Under the pieces are notes generated by a model. That model saw only the letters and a program-made list of their open reading frames with translations. It was not told the origin of the DNA and ran no database searches. Below, piece by piece: positions 1-12,794 of a DNA stretch of 64,000 bases; position 1 is the stretch's first letter; the number at the start of each line of letters is the position of its first letter. This DNA comes from Isoetes taiwanensis (taxonomy: Eukaryota; Streptophyta; Lycopodiopsida; Isoetales; Isoetaceae): positions 2,497,248 through 2,561,247 of the forward strand of contig JAJEKV010000004.1 in the NCBI GenBank assembly GCA_021234155.1, given 5' to 3'. The position numbers and the translations under genes were made by a program.

Positions 1-2976
1 ATGGTCTTGGCTTGGTCTTGGATACCATAGATGGTGTGATCGATGCTCGAGGACGAGCATAGTTCTAGTAAGAGAGATTATAACGGACCAATAAGAGGTA
101 GATCTTGCCGGGGTAGTTAAGGAATATTACATATCACATGTGGACTGTCGAATGAGCTCAGGAGAACTAGGAGCAAATGCATGACTATTCCTTTATATCA
201 AGATCATACATCAAGACTCCAGAACATTAGTCCAGATACCCACAATTGGACTCTTAGGCTAGTAAAGCACCAAATGGGGAAGGTCCATTTATCTTCTAGC
301 ATCCATAGCTAGGAGCTTGGTAGTAGAATACTGGTGAGTGGCTGGAGCTCCACTAGATAAAACTTAATGACTTACACAATGGTTAAGAAAAACAACATAA
401 TCTGAACTTGTACTATCCACTTGAATTAATTACGCTTCTCAAGGCTTCTTCCGCCTACTAAATAGGTAACTCACAAACACATGATTTAGGGTTCATTGTA
501 GACACAAAGCCCTCATCTCTTCAAATAACCTTTTTAAAATATCTATTTAAGTGCGCGAGACATGGCAACCCTACCATAATGATCTAGAAAGCTTGGAATG
601 CATAGGCTGCTAGAGTTGAGCATGTCATCATGCATGTCATCAACTTACTTGTCCACAACTTATTGTAACGATCTAGAAAGTTGGAATGCATAGGCTGCTA
701 GAGTTGATCATGTGTCGTCAAGTATGCATAAAGTATGCATAAGCCGCCACCCCCTTCCAATGTCCTAAAATTAGAGAACATTTTCACAAATAACAACAAA
801 TATTAACTAGGGGGGTAATTAGCTTCGTGAAAAATAATTTTTTATTTTTGTATATCACACATACTTTTTTTATACAAGATGACTTTTGAACATGGACCTG
901 ATGATATAGATATCTAGACCATTCAGTTTGAAAATATTCTCATGTCAACAAATGAGATGATTCTAGGATGGATATTCCATCAAGTCTATTGTCTCAGCCA
1001 TCCTCCAAACAAGGGATATCGAGCTTATGAACATAACAGTGTCAAGTGAAATTATGTGTAGCAAAATTGGCATAGATATCTTTGGGTGACTAAACACCAT
1101 ACCACTGAAGCTTCACGGAGAATATACAAAGATCGTGAAGAGGGCTAATAGTTATTCTTATAATTTAACAAAAGTAACGATGCCATGTTATTCTATTGAT
1201 AAGGCCTCTTCCAAATAAACTTCCAAACCAAGGTAGCAGCAATATAGACCATGTACCTGTAACATAATCTCCTATTCTGGTTGTGAATGGAGGGACAAAA
1301 TAGGAGGCACTTTCATTTTTTTTCTGTGGCTACTCCAACTGCAACATTGCTTACCTGCAAAAGCCAATGAAATGCAATTTGTACAAATGGAGCAAAATAA
1401 GACAAATTTTGTTACACAAAGAAAGTCTAATTCTTGGCCAGCAAAGCTGTAACAATACTACTCCACAGACCACAAGGCCCTGGTACCATAATAATCCATC
1501 TTATAGGGGGCTGGTAGGATTGCAAGATCTGCTTTTGAATCTAAGCATGTTCAACACCATGCTGAAGTATGCAATGAATTAAGAGGATTTGCTGCACTGG
1601 CTGTTGCAAATGGATCCCTTGAATTGGAACTCAACTCTAATGCAACTCCCATAGCACAAACTACAATACTTGCAAAAATGTTCACACAGCAAGGTGATGA
1701 ACCTTTAGGAGCTCTTAATGTAAGATCTGTCCAGAAGCACAGGGCTATGTTTGGGACTATGCCATGCTTATATTAAGGTGCCTGGGTATCCTGAAAGAGA
1801 ACCTAATCAGAGATTCCATCCTTCGGAGATGTGCTCCAAAAAGTAGGATTGGTTGGCTGCAAGAGCATAAGATTGAAAAGCCAATTTGCACTTGAATCAG
1901 TCATCTCAGACAAGGTCAAACAGAAAATGAAAGAAGTGCATAATGCAGCAACGTTTTACACCAAGAGGCTTCTAAAGATTCTGACAAATCTGATCTAGGT
2001 GGCGGGACTGCAGAAAGTGATAAAGAAGACCACTGGATCAGGGCATATACTGATAAGTAAAAGAAGTAAAAACTCCACAATTTCTTTTAGAGGTTCAACC
2101 TAAACAGATAACCATGCTTGGTATTTGGATTCAGGTGTGATACTCAGGAGAATAGAAACAGAAACACAATAATGTAAACTGACAATCTGTTTCCAAATTT
2201 CGATGTTATATTTGCCAATGGACGCATGTTAATCTCTACATCATGGATAGCAATTAACCTGCCAGCTCTTACTAGGTCGTATGAATTTCATGTATCTGCC
2301 ACATTTTGGCCGTAATAGACGTTGGCTCATCTCGATTCTGCTTGTATAATCAATTCTAGAGCAGTACAGAAGCCTTAGTAGGTAGCCAAAAATATGAACC
2401 TTACAAATCACGGTATAGAGATGTGTTTGAGCCACACTCCCACTGAGGAGTTTTCCAAGTTCGATGGCACGACAAATATTTTCATAAGATATGCGCTTAA
2501 TCTTTCAAGAATTGTCTGACCTTCACTGGACCTTCCCAAGTGTATGCTTGAATTTTTTCAGGTTAAGGGTAAGATATTCCCACGCTGAAATACCAACATG
2601 ATCTACAAGGGCATATAAAAATATAATTGCCAAGCTACGAATTAATGCTGACGTGGAATGCTGATATGCAATTTGGCTGACAACCTACACTATTGATGGT
2701 GACAAAAGTCAGCCTGGCTTAGCTAATGAAAAATAACCGCGTTCATAAACAATTCCATTTTCGTTGTATTTGACCATTCTTCGTCTTCTCTTCACTCTAT
2801 CTACAATCCTACTTTATTGCCTAGAATTCTTGACAAACCTTACCAGCTTTCCACTTTCATCAAGAGTCATCGGGTTTTCAACATACACAGTCTGAGCTTG
2901 GGGCCTTCCAGCAGGCTGCAGTACAAAATCAGATGGTCATTGCACAAGAAGATGCTTGTAATAGCTCAAACTACAT
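1..2976. other. Flank with no recognised gene; ~49-bp direct duplication at 581-718
   Basis: No convincing gene is visible. The longest open frames are 60-90 codons and resemble nothing I recognise. A block beginning GATCTAGAAAG and running through GAATGCATAGGCTGCTAG occurs at about 581-630 and again at 670-718, a diverged direct duplication. Around 1560-1750 one plus-strand frame stays open for some 50 codons and could be decayed coding sequence, but I cannot assign it. Confidence 0.5.
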
Positions 2977-4758
2977 TTAACATATACAAACCACAGAGGT
3001 TGCAGAAGGCTGAGGAGGAAATGATGGCCTTTGCATTGGCACTGGCATTCGTGCACCGTTCATCTGTTCAAAACCCATAGCCTGGTTTTTATGTAAAACA
3101 TTTAAAAGCGCATGTGTCCACTTTCCCCACGCATAACACGCAGAGAAAAGGAAAATGAAGAAGGTACATACAGGAATGGTTGTCACAAAGTGACAAAGGG
3201 CACACTTCACAGACTGCGCTCCATAAGCATACATAAGCATCATGTTGCACCCACCACAATTCACATGTGCCATTTGATTTCCTATTGAAAACATATACAC
3301 CCTTATCAGTTCTAGGATAATAGTTAAGAGTTTTTTATTCTTACACTATTGCTCTTTAGGTTATTAATCACTTCAATGCTGTCAGTCAGGCTAAACATGC
3401 CCTGACATTTTTGCACCTCCTGATGTATGATATGCTAGAAGAGGGCATTTATTCGCAGTGATTTTGGCAATGATTTTAAATTTACTAACAAGCTTCTCTA
3501 TAAATCATTTAACAATAAGTTGGCATGCTTCTTCTCACTATAATGAATTTCAAGTAGAGCATGCAAGATAGGAAGTTAAGTACAACTAACCTTCCATGGC
3601 ATAATTTATTGTGTGGCAACAAGAGCATTGGACACTGCTTGCCCCGCGAACATACATCAATAACGTCCGACAACCTCCACAAACCAATTGTGCCATCTCA
3701 GATCCTGCACACGAACTCATAGCTAAGTAAAATTTTACACAAGGACAATTCTATTGCACTAAAACCAAGCAATGAAGGGAACGTTGTCTTTTCCCAAATC
3801 TGGTTCATCACGTATCATCGTTGCATCTCGTTTACTAAAATGGTCAGAACTCCAAAATCAGGTCCATTCGATTGAAGCATTCCTATTGGTTTTCAGTCTT
3901 TCACATAAAAAGAGCTTATATGCCTATTTTTGCTGCTTTCTCCAATATCTTGCTCAAGAAGCAATACTACATGCAAAATGTAGACTGCAAAGGTATCAAG
4001 CATGACCACAAACTTTGATGCCTGAGTGTTACTGTCAAAACCGTGAGATCCACTATATTGTAACGTCACTCAAATGCTAGAAAACCATGTACAAGCCTTT
4101 TGCCAAACTCCCAAATATGTTCAGATATAACCACTTGTAGATAGTAATTTCATACAAAAAAATGGACTAAAGAACCATGAGAGATAGATAGTTATATTAA
4201 AAACAAATAACATACGATGCTATTACATAGAAGCTAAATGAAATTTTATGATAACATGTACAGACCAGGAGGAACAGCAGTCACAGAGCTGCAAAGTGCG
4301 CATCTAACATTGGCAGCACCATGAGGATAGACAAGCAAAGTCCTGCAACCTATACAAATTATCTGGCTTTGTGGACCTAGCATAAAAGAGAAATCATGGT
4401 AGTGAATATCATGTCAATGCAAAATAGAATCTAAAACATAGATTAAAAGAGCGCAACAAATTCAAAGCCCATGACAAAAACCAAATGCCTAAGTACAATA
4501 ATGACAATTCAATCAAGAAAAAGCGCAACATGGAGGGTAAGTAAACTTACTTGGCGGTGGGATGGGCACGTGTGGTTGTGGTGCAGGATAGGGTGCTAAA
4601 GGGACCGGCATTGGCACCGGAATAACGTTAGCCCAACTACTGACAACGGTACTGCTATTGCTTGTCTCAGAGACACTAGCAGATCCGAATCTTGACGCTT
4701 GGGGCTCACTATTTCCTGTTTCTGGTCGATAATTTGGCCCAAAACTACTGGCTAGCAT
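2977..4758 (-). CDS. LSD1/LOL-type zinc-finger protein, five exons, 215 aa
   Basis: Spliced minus-strand gene. Exons read from sequence: 4551-4758, 4266-4376, 3591-3704, 3172-3281 and 2977-3081, all with GT/AG borders; phases 1,1,1,0 join without a frame break to 648 nt. The product has a Ser/Pro-rich N terminus ([14 protein letters not shown] and similar), then three zf-LSD1 fingers at residues 77-98, 115-136 and 153-174. Each has CxxC, a (R/N)xxL(V/M)Y core, GA, a V and a closing CxxC. A short Pro/Met-rich tail ends in VVCIC. Start choice: the ATG at 4758 has an in-frame TGA two codons upstream. In known plants, LSD1/LOL proteins are nuclear or cytoplasmic scaffolds that restrain or promote cell death through partner proteins; which paralogue this is cannot be told here. 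It looks intact and is the only host gene in the left half. Introns are 174, 561, 309 and 90 nt. Confidence 0.93.
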
Positions 4759-5446
4759 CTCTCAGCACCTCAATCCTCAGGTTCAAGGCTCACAATGCTT
4801 GCATAGAAGCAGACGTCTACAGTCTCAGGATCCAAGCCACGAATTTTCAAGCTGAAAATTTTGTTAATTTCCCTGCCACCAAGTGCCCAACAAAAGGAAC
4901 GGTTGAATCCCGATTTAACTGGAAATTGAGCAGTTCCTTGCAGATAAGAAGCTAAGGAACTGTAAATAGAAGCCCCAGATAGTGAAAAGCGGCGCCAGAG
5001 TTATGGCGCCGGGGGGTAAGATTAGAGCTCCGTTGTGAAGAACAAGTCTGGTCCCAGAATAAGAACAGTAGCCGTTTATACGAGGTCGGTACTAGGGACT
5101 GGTCACAATAAAAAGTGAAAGCTCTTGTTGACGTGGTGCATACGTGGAATGATACATTTATCTAAAGGGAAACTGCGTAGGCCTAGCCTTGCACCATTTG
5201 GTTTTCGTGTTTGGTTTATTTGCCTGAAGGGTTTGAAATTTTCTAATGCAAACATGTCTCTCACTTTTCTTTGTGGGTTGCCCTAAAGGGGAAGGCCTCT
5301 CTTCTACGGGTGGGTGAGCATATTCCCGGATATGCCCGGATATATACCCAGATATTCCATACAACTGGCCTAAACCTGCAACAACAGGTAATTTGTTGAT
5401 GGATGTGTGGACAACGGCTGATGCGGCAAGAACCTGATAGCTTCTT
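4759..5446 (-). promoter_or_regulatory. Upstream region of the LSD1-like gene (5' UTR/promoter)
   Basis: This stretch lies directly upstream of the minus-strand LSD1-like start codon and has no gene of its own. It should hold the 5' UTR and promoter, but I see no element I can name with confidence. A small GC-rich inverted repeat, GGCGCCagagttatGGCGCC, lies at about 4991-5010. The 68-codon minus-strand frame at 5158-5364 is unrecognised. Confidence 0.35.
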
Positions 5447-5780
5447 ATGTGGATTATCTTGCTATTTGCTTTTGTTTTGCCTAGTGGCAGCCCTCTCTTT
5501 GTGGCGGCCTGCTACTTCCCACATGCCTTGAGCGACTTCTATCACACCCACTCGGATGTGGTTAGGCTCGACCCCTTTGTCGATCTATATGGTGACATAC
5601 AGCAGCACAAACAGCGGGGTAGTGTCATACTCCTCGGAGTCTTTAATGCACGCACCGAAGCGGAACAGCCTGTGAGATTTGACCCTTGATTGACGATGTG
5701 TTGTAGCTGCATCCTTCAGAAGGAGCTTGGCCACGGGCATCAGATGACAATCAAGTCATGCGCTATAGTAGGCAGTTGTT
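5447..5780 (+). pseudogene. LINE endonuclease (EEP) fragment
   Basis: An 80-codon frame matches the middle of the apurinic-type endonuclease domain of a non-LTR retrotransposon: a PLFVAACYFP-like strand, then DPFVDLYGDI, then LLGVFNART. In active family members the last motif is GDFNAR; here the catalytic Asp is Val, so the domain is dead. A continuation of the same domain (ELGHGHQ) follows in another frame after 5690, showing a frameshift. The rest of the LINE is missing; the next LINE-like sequence begins at 7312. It probably belongs to the same broad family as the 7.3-kb and 13.6-kb copies, but overlap is insufficient to prove it. Confidence 0.7.
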
Positions 5781-5789
5781 GTTGCTCTG

Positions 5790-7311
5790 CACTATCTTTG
5801 ACCTTGTATTTTCTTCTTTGTTCAAGCAGATTGTATACAGAGCTCTTTTGTTTTTCTATAGACCTTCGCCCTTTTTGGGGTCTCTATTTCGCTTATTATG
5901 TGTTCTATTTGAAATTTCTTTGGTTCTGGTTGTGTTCTATTCCAACATGAAGATGCGGCATGTCTCCTTTATAAGGAGTGGTTGTATGAATCCAGTGCTT
6001 TACGATTCCCCAGAAATCAGGTGGGTGAATTTGAAGACAGTGCATTTCAAGGGGTTCGGAGGATCTATATCCAGTTGCCTTCTCTAATAAGGTATGCCCA
6101 ACTCATTATCTTTATGACAAGCAAAAGCAGGAGGTTTTGGATGGCTAGCTCTTCACTTTGGATAGTACTAGATTATTCATTTTTACTCAGGCTCTGTTCC
6201 TGGCTGCTATTCCCTAGTCTGGCGCGTGCTTGGTGCATTCTTTATGTTTCTTTGTTATGGAAAAATTCATTCGTTGGATATTCACATCTGAAATTTTTTG
6301 TCTCTTTATGAAGATCAGATGCTGCTTCATTCCTTTTCTAATGTGGCTTACTGAGATGATCCATGTAAGCCGCCTTCACTACAATTTCTTGAATAATGGT
6401 ATTGGGTCTTTGAATTTGTCATAGGCAGTATACTTGCTGCTTTCATTGGGGACTATCTACTACTGAACATGCATTTCAATTATTTCTCTCAAAAGCTTTC
6501 TTCTCAACTTATCCATTTTGCTTTAGGTTCGAATCTTTGAAAGCTCCAGAGGCATTCTCTTTGTATTTGGATTTGTTTTGGCTTTAGGTCGTAATTCTTC
6601 TGTTTTAGCTTTTGAATAGTGATTTCGAAGTTATGTAGAGTAAGGTTAGCTTTTGAATAGTGCTTTTGTAGTTATGTAGAGTAAGGTTGCATGTGTGCCA
6701 GACAGGTTCTCACTATTAGAAAGCATGATATATGCATGATCTTTGCCGCACTTTCTGCCTGCACACGCAGTCTACCAGTCTGCAATGAAGTTTACAGTAA
6801 TAGTTTTGATTATCAAATATTAGCTTTCGATTTTCAAGATTTTGGACTTGAACTCAAAAACAACATGTTGCTCTCCAAGGAACTGTCCTTTGAAATTTGC
6901 CAAGGGTTTTTCAAGTTTTTTTGTACTCTGACACTAGAATTCACACTTCATGTTCTTGGGGCAATGATAAGCAAAACAATTGCATCAAAATATTCTTCAA
7001 GTATTAGCTGGATCACTGCTTACATAATTTCTAGTTTTATCATTATATGAGTTCTGTGATATATGCACATGCATAAAACATTAGCGTGATGTTTTGTGAT
7101 CTTGCAGGAGATAATCAAGTTGTATTCGTTATAATCAAAGAAGGCATAGTTGGCTGGTCATTTGATTGCTCTTGCTTATTATTTTATTTTGCGAAGGATA
7201 CGTCAATAAGGGTTTAGGGCAATAGTTATGCGTTTCATATTGAGTCAAAGGGTTGTTTGTATTCTGTTCAATAAAATGTCCAGGTTGCCTTTAAGTTATT
7301 CTCTCCTTATT
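5790..7311. other. No recognised gene; 41-bp tandem duplication at 6607-6688
   Basis: AT-rich DNA separating two LINE fragments. Several overlapping frames of 60-120 codons (for example 6691-7050) have hydrophobic, compositionally biased translations and match no family I know. A 41-bp unit starting AGCTTTTGAATAGTG is present twice in tandem at 6607-6647 and 6648-6688. The DNA may be an insertion that split or replaced the central part of a LINE. Confidence 0.45.
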
Positions 7312-8644
7312 TATTGACAGCAGACATGCAACGACATCTCGATGCCCTGGACACATTTTGTCAAGCGACTGATATGCGCGTCAACTTGGCCAAGACTAAG
7401 GTGGTTTTCATATCATCTTCACGACAGCCGAGGATCCCCTCCTTCCGTTACCGAGGGCAGAATGTGGAAGTAGCATCCACATACAAATATTTGGGAGTGG
7501 AGTTTCCGTCTACTATGCACTGGGACACATCCATACGGCTACGAGTTACGGCGGGCTGGAAAGCACTATATGCAATGCAAAACAATAGTCATAGAGCGGA
7601 GTTGTATGATTGGACCCATCACCACACCTGCTCAAAGTCTTAGTGGAGCCTGTCCTTTTATACCGGGTTGAAGTATGGGGCCCAATGGTATCCCTCGCTA
7701 CTTGGAATGACTTGGAGCAGGTGTAAAAGCCTTCTTGGTACGAGCACTAGGGGTGAAGTCCACAGTCCCATATCAAATTCTACTTCAGAAAAGCGATTCT
7801 TGCCTCTTCAGAGGCGGCCCTTGATCGCCACATTGTCTATTTTCGGAAGGTGGTCAACATGGACGATGCTCGCCTCCCAAAACTAGCTTATATCATGGCA
7901 ATGGGGCCACAATGCCTCAAGGCCTTCTTTGGAGGAAAAGAGAGCTCAATGGATGGCTAGATGGAATGTGCGGGAGCACAGTGCATACATGTGCAAACAG
8001 AGGCGGTCGCCATAGCTTGAGGCAATATCTTGACGCTTGCTTCATCAGCAAGCTTTGGGATGCCAAAGCCCTTGAACAGTCAAGACAAAGACACTACCGG
8101 CCACATAAATCCCACATTGGAACGAGGCCCACAATGCTACCTGTGCACCCACTTGCCCATGAAAAGCCTTGGACTCATTGCCTCCATTCGCCGCGGGGGC
8201 ACATCATCTTCAATTGAGACAGTGATGGATTGGTGAGCCACGTCGGGGCGAGCTCACATCAATCTTTGCCAAATGGGAGTCATTGAGGATGAATCTCATA
8301 CCCTTCAAAGTTGCCCGAAGATATGATCAAATCCGGACGCTATCTTTGAGTTGGTCAGGCCTGGCTAGCCGCTACATGTGACATTGAGCACGGCATCCGT
8401 ACGGATGCTAGGATCATACCTTCAGGAGGTCATGGACATGCAAGATCAGCTATGTCCCTATACATACACATTTATTTCATGATGATGTATACTTGTACAG
8501 TTTGACAGCATTCTTATTACTGCCACGGTTTTTCCCTCGAAAACCCTTGGTGGGGGGGTTTTTAACCCTGACGAAGAATAAGTTTGCTCTTTGCCCTTCC
8601 CCAGGTCCCATAGGCGATTGGTCTCGATGGGCCGATAAAAAAAC
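7312..8644 (+). mobile_element. LINE 3' portion (distal RT, C-terminal region and 3' end), decayed
   Basis: Frames at 7314-7643 and onward match the part of the 13.6-16.4-kb LINE just after its YADD motif: LDALDTFCQATDMRVNLAKTK, then YKYLGVEF and AGWKALYAMQN. Further on, a C-terminal zinc-ribbon-like signature EDESHTLQSCP occurs near 8285-8320 in another frame. Several frameshifts and stops make it non-functional, and no catalytic RT motif is left. The 3' end has a G-rich stretch, then GATTGGTCTCGATGGGCCGATAAAA, which leads straight into a TATTC microsatellite. That end resembles the 3' ends of three other LINE copies in this window. Confidence 0.8.
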
Positions 8645-8680
8645 TATTCTATTCTATTCTATTCTATTCTATTCTATTCT
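8645..8680 (+). repeat. (TATTC)7 tail of the LINE copy
   Basis: Seven perfect TATTC units follow directly on the LINE terminal motif. The position at the exact 3' end suggests that they are the element's tail and not an independent microsatellite. The minus-strand LINE end at 10.05 kb carries the same unit. Confidence 0.85.
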
Positions 8681-8829
8681 CCCCTTGCAGGATGCTGGTT
8701 GAACCTACCTCTATTATTCATTGCAAAGTCAAATCTTCTCTATCCTATTTTTGAAAATCGCTTTCTTCATTTATGAAGATGAGCTTATTTGCATAGCCCC
8801 ATGGTTTGGCGCATCAGAACTGCATCAAT

Positions 8830-8891
8830 CGGCTCAATGTCACAAAGGCTTCTTCAATAGCGGCTCAATGTCACAAAGGCTTCTTCAATAG
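8830..8891 (+). repeat. 31-bp perfect tandem duplication
   Basis: The unit starting CGGCTCAATGTCACAAAGG occurs twice back to back at 8830-8860 and 8861-8891 with no differences seen, which suggests a recent slippage or duplication event. Confidence 0.9.
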
Positions 8892-10053
8892 TTTCGTTTT
8901 ATGCAAACCTATTAGGATCACGAAGCATTTGGATAGCTGGCCTTTCTTTTCTTGGTAATATTTTTCATGTAGACCCTTTGCAATATTATCTTCTCTTGAA
9001 GTGGTTGCAGGTTGTTGCAAATGAATTTAATGTTTGTCTGTTCTAGGGCTTTTGGTTGTATTGAAGGGTATTATATGTTGTCAAAGCTAGAAGCACTATC
9101 CTTTCAAAGTATGCATATGCAGCTAATGTATGATGATGCGCGTGCAAGAACACATAATTATGAATTTGATCTTGCATGTTCACTATTGGACATTTGTCTC
9201 TTTTAACTTAATCTTACATGGTATTATCTGTTGTATCATTATCTCTTTAATTTAGAGAGATTGTACGATTAATAATACATTGTACCAGGGCTTGGGTTCC
9301 CTTCCCCTTTTTTTTTTAAGAGTCAACTTCCACTAGAAAATGGTCATTCACGATTTGGAGAGTGCCACATTATTAAAGTGGATAAAGGGTTTAATTGCAA
9401 GTGTGTTCATGCAATGTTTTTTGGTATATCCTAATCTAAGTCATTTACCATTTTTCTATAGGCTTGGGAAGCTTTCTGAGTGCCTTCATCTGTAGAGGCC
9501 ATGTGAAGTGTCATTTTTCAACTAAACTTTTCTAATAGCAAAAACATTAGCATAATGAGTTGTATACATATGTTGGTCTTTACTTGGGTTAGATTGTTTT
9601 TTTTTTAATAACTCCTAATGGATGTCTTAATCATTTATTGATTGATCGGGCTTTTGCAGCATGAGTTGCTTCCATACATTGAACCCAACATGTTGGTTAG
9701 AACGTTCTGAATTTACCACCCAATGACTTCTGATTTTCTTGCGAAACTTGAGAAATATTGTTTTTTGGGATTGAGGAGGCAATGATGTCTGGTAATATGA
9801 TATTCTGCAGAAGCTCACAAAGCCAATACAATGCAAGCCATTGAATGATACAGAAGAGATGTAGCTCGGATTAACAAAGCACCATGACACACAACAATTA
9901 TTGTACAAGGTTTACAGATTTGAACTTTAAGGTTACGAGTTTTTATTAAGTTCATTATTCATTATGGGGCATCCAAGCAATTACAGTTTCTTATTCACAC
10001 GCTCTACTACCAACATTGAAGTTGCACAAAATATGCGAAATTTGAACTTAAAA
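8892..10053. other. No recognised gene
   Basis: AT-rich DNA with T-rich runs (for example 9304-9320 and 9597-9608). Frames of 60-93 codons on both strands match nothing known to me. It lies between two LINE 3' ends pointing toward each other. Confidence 0.5.
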
Positions 10054-10125
10054 ATAGAATAGAATAGTTTTTTTAACGTCCACGGAGACCAATAGGTGAG
10101 CAAGGGCAAATACATTCATGCTTTC
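10054..10125 (-). mobile_element. Minus-strand LINE 3' end with GAATA/TATTC tail
   Basis: Read on the minus strand, the sequence ends in TTGGTCTCCGTGGACGTTAAAA followed by several T/A bases and TATTC repeats at 10054-10067. This is the terminal motif of the 16.4-kb LINE (TTGGTCTCCGTGGACATTAAAA) with the tail type of the 8.6-kb copy. The body to the right is too decayed to translate. A small hairpin GGCCAAAGGCC at 10718-10728 resembles those in the 36-kb LINE 3' region, so the element could extend to about 10.73 kb. Confidence 0.65.
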
Positions 10126-10429
10126 TTGCTCATAAATTTTCGACAATAACCATGTATTATGGCTAAACCTTGTATTATGGCTTCTCAGCCATTGGATAAG
10201 AGCACATCTGGCAGCATATTCCTCTCCATAAATCCACAACATCCAAACCGAGTCTTCTGCAGGTCAAATTGGCCCTTGTTGACCCGACTTTCAAGGGGCG
10301 TTATTAAGGCACATACCATTGCATAAAACAGTATTTTCACTTTAATATAGTATAGTATGAAAAGAAGATGACAGGCTACTGCATGCCAACACTCCATGAC
10401 CCAAAAACATGAAGAACACCACAGAATCA

Positions 10430-10502
10430 CATGAGCCTGGGGAATCGAACCCCAGATGAATCCACAACTCATCGCTTATTTGGACAACGCGTTCGGATCA
10501 TG
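10430..10502 (-). other. tRNA-like segment (T-arm/B box, GTG-type loop)
   Basis: On the minus strand a strong T-arm, CTGGGGTTCGATTCCCCAG, is followed by an acceptor-like strand that pairs with a complementary stretch about 65 nt upstream (CATGATC against GCTCATG, one mismatch). An anticodon-like stem-loop between them would display GTG. The D arm is poor. It is more likely a tRNA-derived SINE head or a decayed tRNA-His relative than a working tRNA. Confidence 0.4.
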
Positions 10503-10625
10503 CATAGGGGCCATTAAACACATGCCATTGGCTGCCATTCCAAGCTTCAGCTGTCAATGGCATGCATTTGATGATCCTATGCGTGGTTTCCTTGACTGCC
10601 TCGAAGCCAACAAACACAATTTGTT

Positions 10626-10675
10626 AGTGAGCTTGGGGAATTGAACCCCAACGCAATGCCAACGCTCATTCGAGC
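10626..10675 (-). other. Second tRNA-like B-box segment
   Basis: About 195 bp from the first, the minus strand has another T-arm, TTGGGGTTCAATTCCCCAA, with flanks similar to the first (GCTCAC after it). No convincing 5' half is seen. The two make a pair of related tRNA-like pieces in the same orientation. Confidence 0.35.
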
Positions 10676-10729
10676 ATAAGGAAGATCCCAGTAGAGGGGG
10701 TCTCCCTTATGCCTAGGGGCCAAAGGCCA

Positions 10730-12640
10730 CTGAAAGTCTGCAGATTCAACAAAGCATGAACAACAGACAACATCAAGAATGTCACATATTCATAGGCTTA
10801 CAAAATGTACAAACAAGAACATTGCAAACAGGATGAACAACAACAAGGCCTAATTCAAGGTTTCATGCTTCCTGGGCTTATCGATGTTTTGGCTTTTGCA
10901 AAGGTTTCAAGCTTGCTAAGAGCTTGAAGCTAAGATTCTGTGAGCTTTAATCTATAAAATAAAGAATTTGAGCTTTTGTTTTTGAAAAACATGGCGGGTT
11001 TAAGCCGATGAAAACTCACTAGGATTGAAGAATCTGAAGCAGTTGACAGGCTGAAGGGCGGGCAGCGCTCAAGGTAACCTAAGTTTAAGATTATGCATCC
11101 TTAACCCTGACATCCTTGAGGAAATGGCAAACCTTGTATATGGGCTACCGAAAATGCTGAAGAACATTCTCGAGTATGGTCTCTTCGAGCTGTGGCATCT
11201 TCAAGCACCAACTATGACATCTTCAAGACCATAAAGGCCTATCCACTACCTATCCCTATCCACTTCATGGGAACAAACCTCTCATGCTCATGATTCAGCC
11301 ATCTGGTGCTGCAAATCCGACCAAGGCTTCTACCTGCCGTTGCTCAGGGCTTCTACCTAACGTTGCTCAGGGCCTTTGCTCAGTTTGAGAAGCTCATGGT
11401 CATTTCTATCTGCTATCTGCCATTGTTCAGGGCCGCTGCTCATTTTTAGAAGCTTAGTTGTGTTGGCGTCATCTGCAAAAGACCCCAGCTTCTCTTTGTG
11501 ACACCTGAAACAAGGGGATCGACACCTGATGCAGCCGATTTAGCATCCACTTGAGTCTTGGACACCTGCATCTACCTCCACCCGCGACCCAATCCAGAAC
11601 TCTGAAGAAACCACTGCCCCGTTTCTCCACCACAGATCCACGTAGGTTTCGAACTGCAACCCAGGTGCCACCATCACCAAAGTACGTATTTTAATATGAA
11701 TACCTTCATTAACCTTCAAAAATCATATGTAACAAAAATACTGGTTTTGATAGAGGATACATTATCGACAATAACCATTTTGCCATTTTTTTGTCACCCC
11801 CCGCCCTCAACCAATGGAATTTAAATATTTACCAAACCCAGGACTCGGACACAATCAACACATAGAGAATGGAGAAAAGATGGACGCTATGACTATGCAT
11901 CAAAAGCTTTCAAACATGGAGATTCGCCTTTATTAGGAAGGATTTTTAAGCATAACTAATGTTCTATTAACTTTGATGCGATTGAATATAAGATGTTTCC
12001 CTATGTTGATAAGCTATACAATACGTCATCAACTGCAATAAACAACACAAAAGAAATAGTATTGAATCCCATCAAATCACATGCGCATCGATGTTTGTCT
12101 CTTTAATGTCCAGGATCGTCAAGGCACCCTTTACTACAAGCTTGAGACATCCAAAATGCACAAAAACAACCATACCATATGATCGCCCCTTCCACACTTC
12201 GACGACTAATGCCAAGTATTGTCGGGCACACATTTCTACTTTTGTTTTATTAGGATAACTCAATAGAAGTTTGAGAGAGCATATATGTATGGGGGGAGGT
12301 AGATTTAGGCAGGATACTCTGTTATAGACCATGCATCGACATTCCATGCATCTATGTAGAATTATCGCTGGGTAACAACTCCATAGATAATTTTTGTATC
12401 CATCTCAATAACTTTTACAATCACTGAGAGTGCATAACTACTACACAATTGTGAGCTACCGACAAAAACAAAAAAAAAAGGGGAAAAAAGAAAAAAAAAA
12501 TTATAGGAGGTAGCATTGGAGCAATGTCGAGTGAGTGTTCTGGACTTGGAGAGGTAGTGCATGCCATCATTCCCATGTAGAGTGGGAGTACTATTGCAGA
12601 GGGTGATGAATTGAAAGCGATATTGCATTTAAATCCTCTT
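10730..12640. other. No recognised gene
   Basis: I see no coding sequence I can identify. Around 11335-11450 the phrase TTGCTCAGGGC recurs in a loose local repeat. Homopolymer and A/G-rich tracts occur near 12468-12500. Minus-strand frames at 12072-12347 and 12362-12628 (about 90 codons) are unrecognised. Confidence 0.45.
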
Positions 12641-12794
12641 GCAAGGGCGCCTCATGAAGAACCAAGTAGCATTGGTGCACGTGTTAGCACGAGGAGGATG
12701 AACCTAAGGCATGCAGAGGCATTCCGAGATGGAGATACCACCAAAATAAGGAGAAGGGCTGGATTTTGGAAAATAGCTTGAAGTGATGCAGTCA

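Noticed and set aside
2119-2240. WYLDSG followed by TDNLFPNFDVIFANG on the plus strand, resembling a copia protease region
   Set aside because: Only one short motif plus a vague continuation; no zinc knuckle, integrase or LTR nearby, so not enough to call an element.
5758-6424. Chain of overlapping frames coding hydrophobic, membrane-like peptides
   Set aside because: T-rich DNA gives Phe/Leu/Ser-rich translations in all frames; no conserved motif or splice structure.
10430-10502. Functional tRNA-His (GTG)
   Set aside because: T-arm and acceptor pair well, but the D arm does not fold and a second related piece lies 195 bp away, so a tRNA-derived repeat is more likely.
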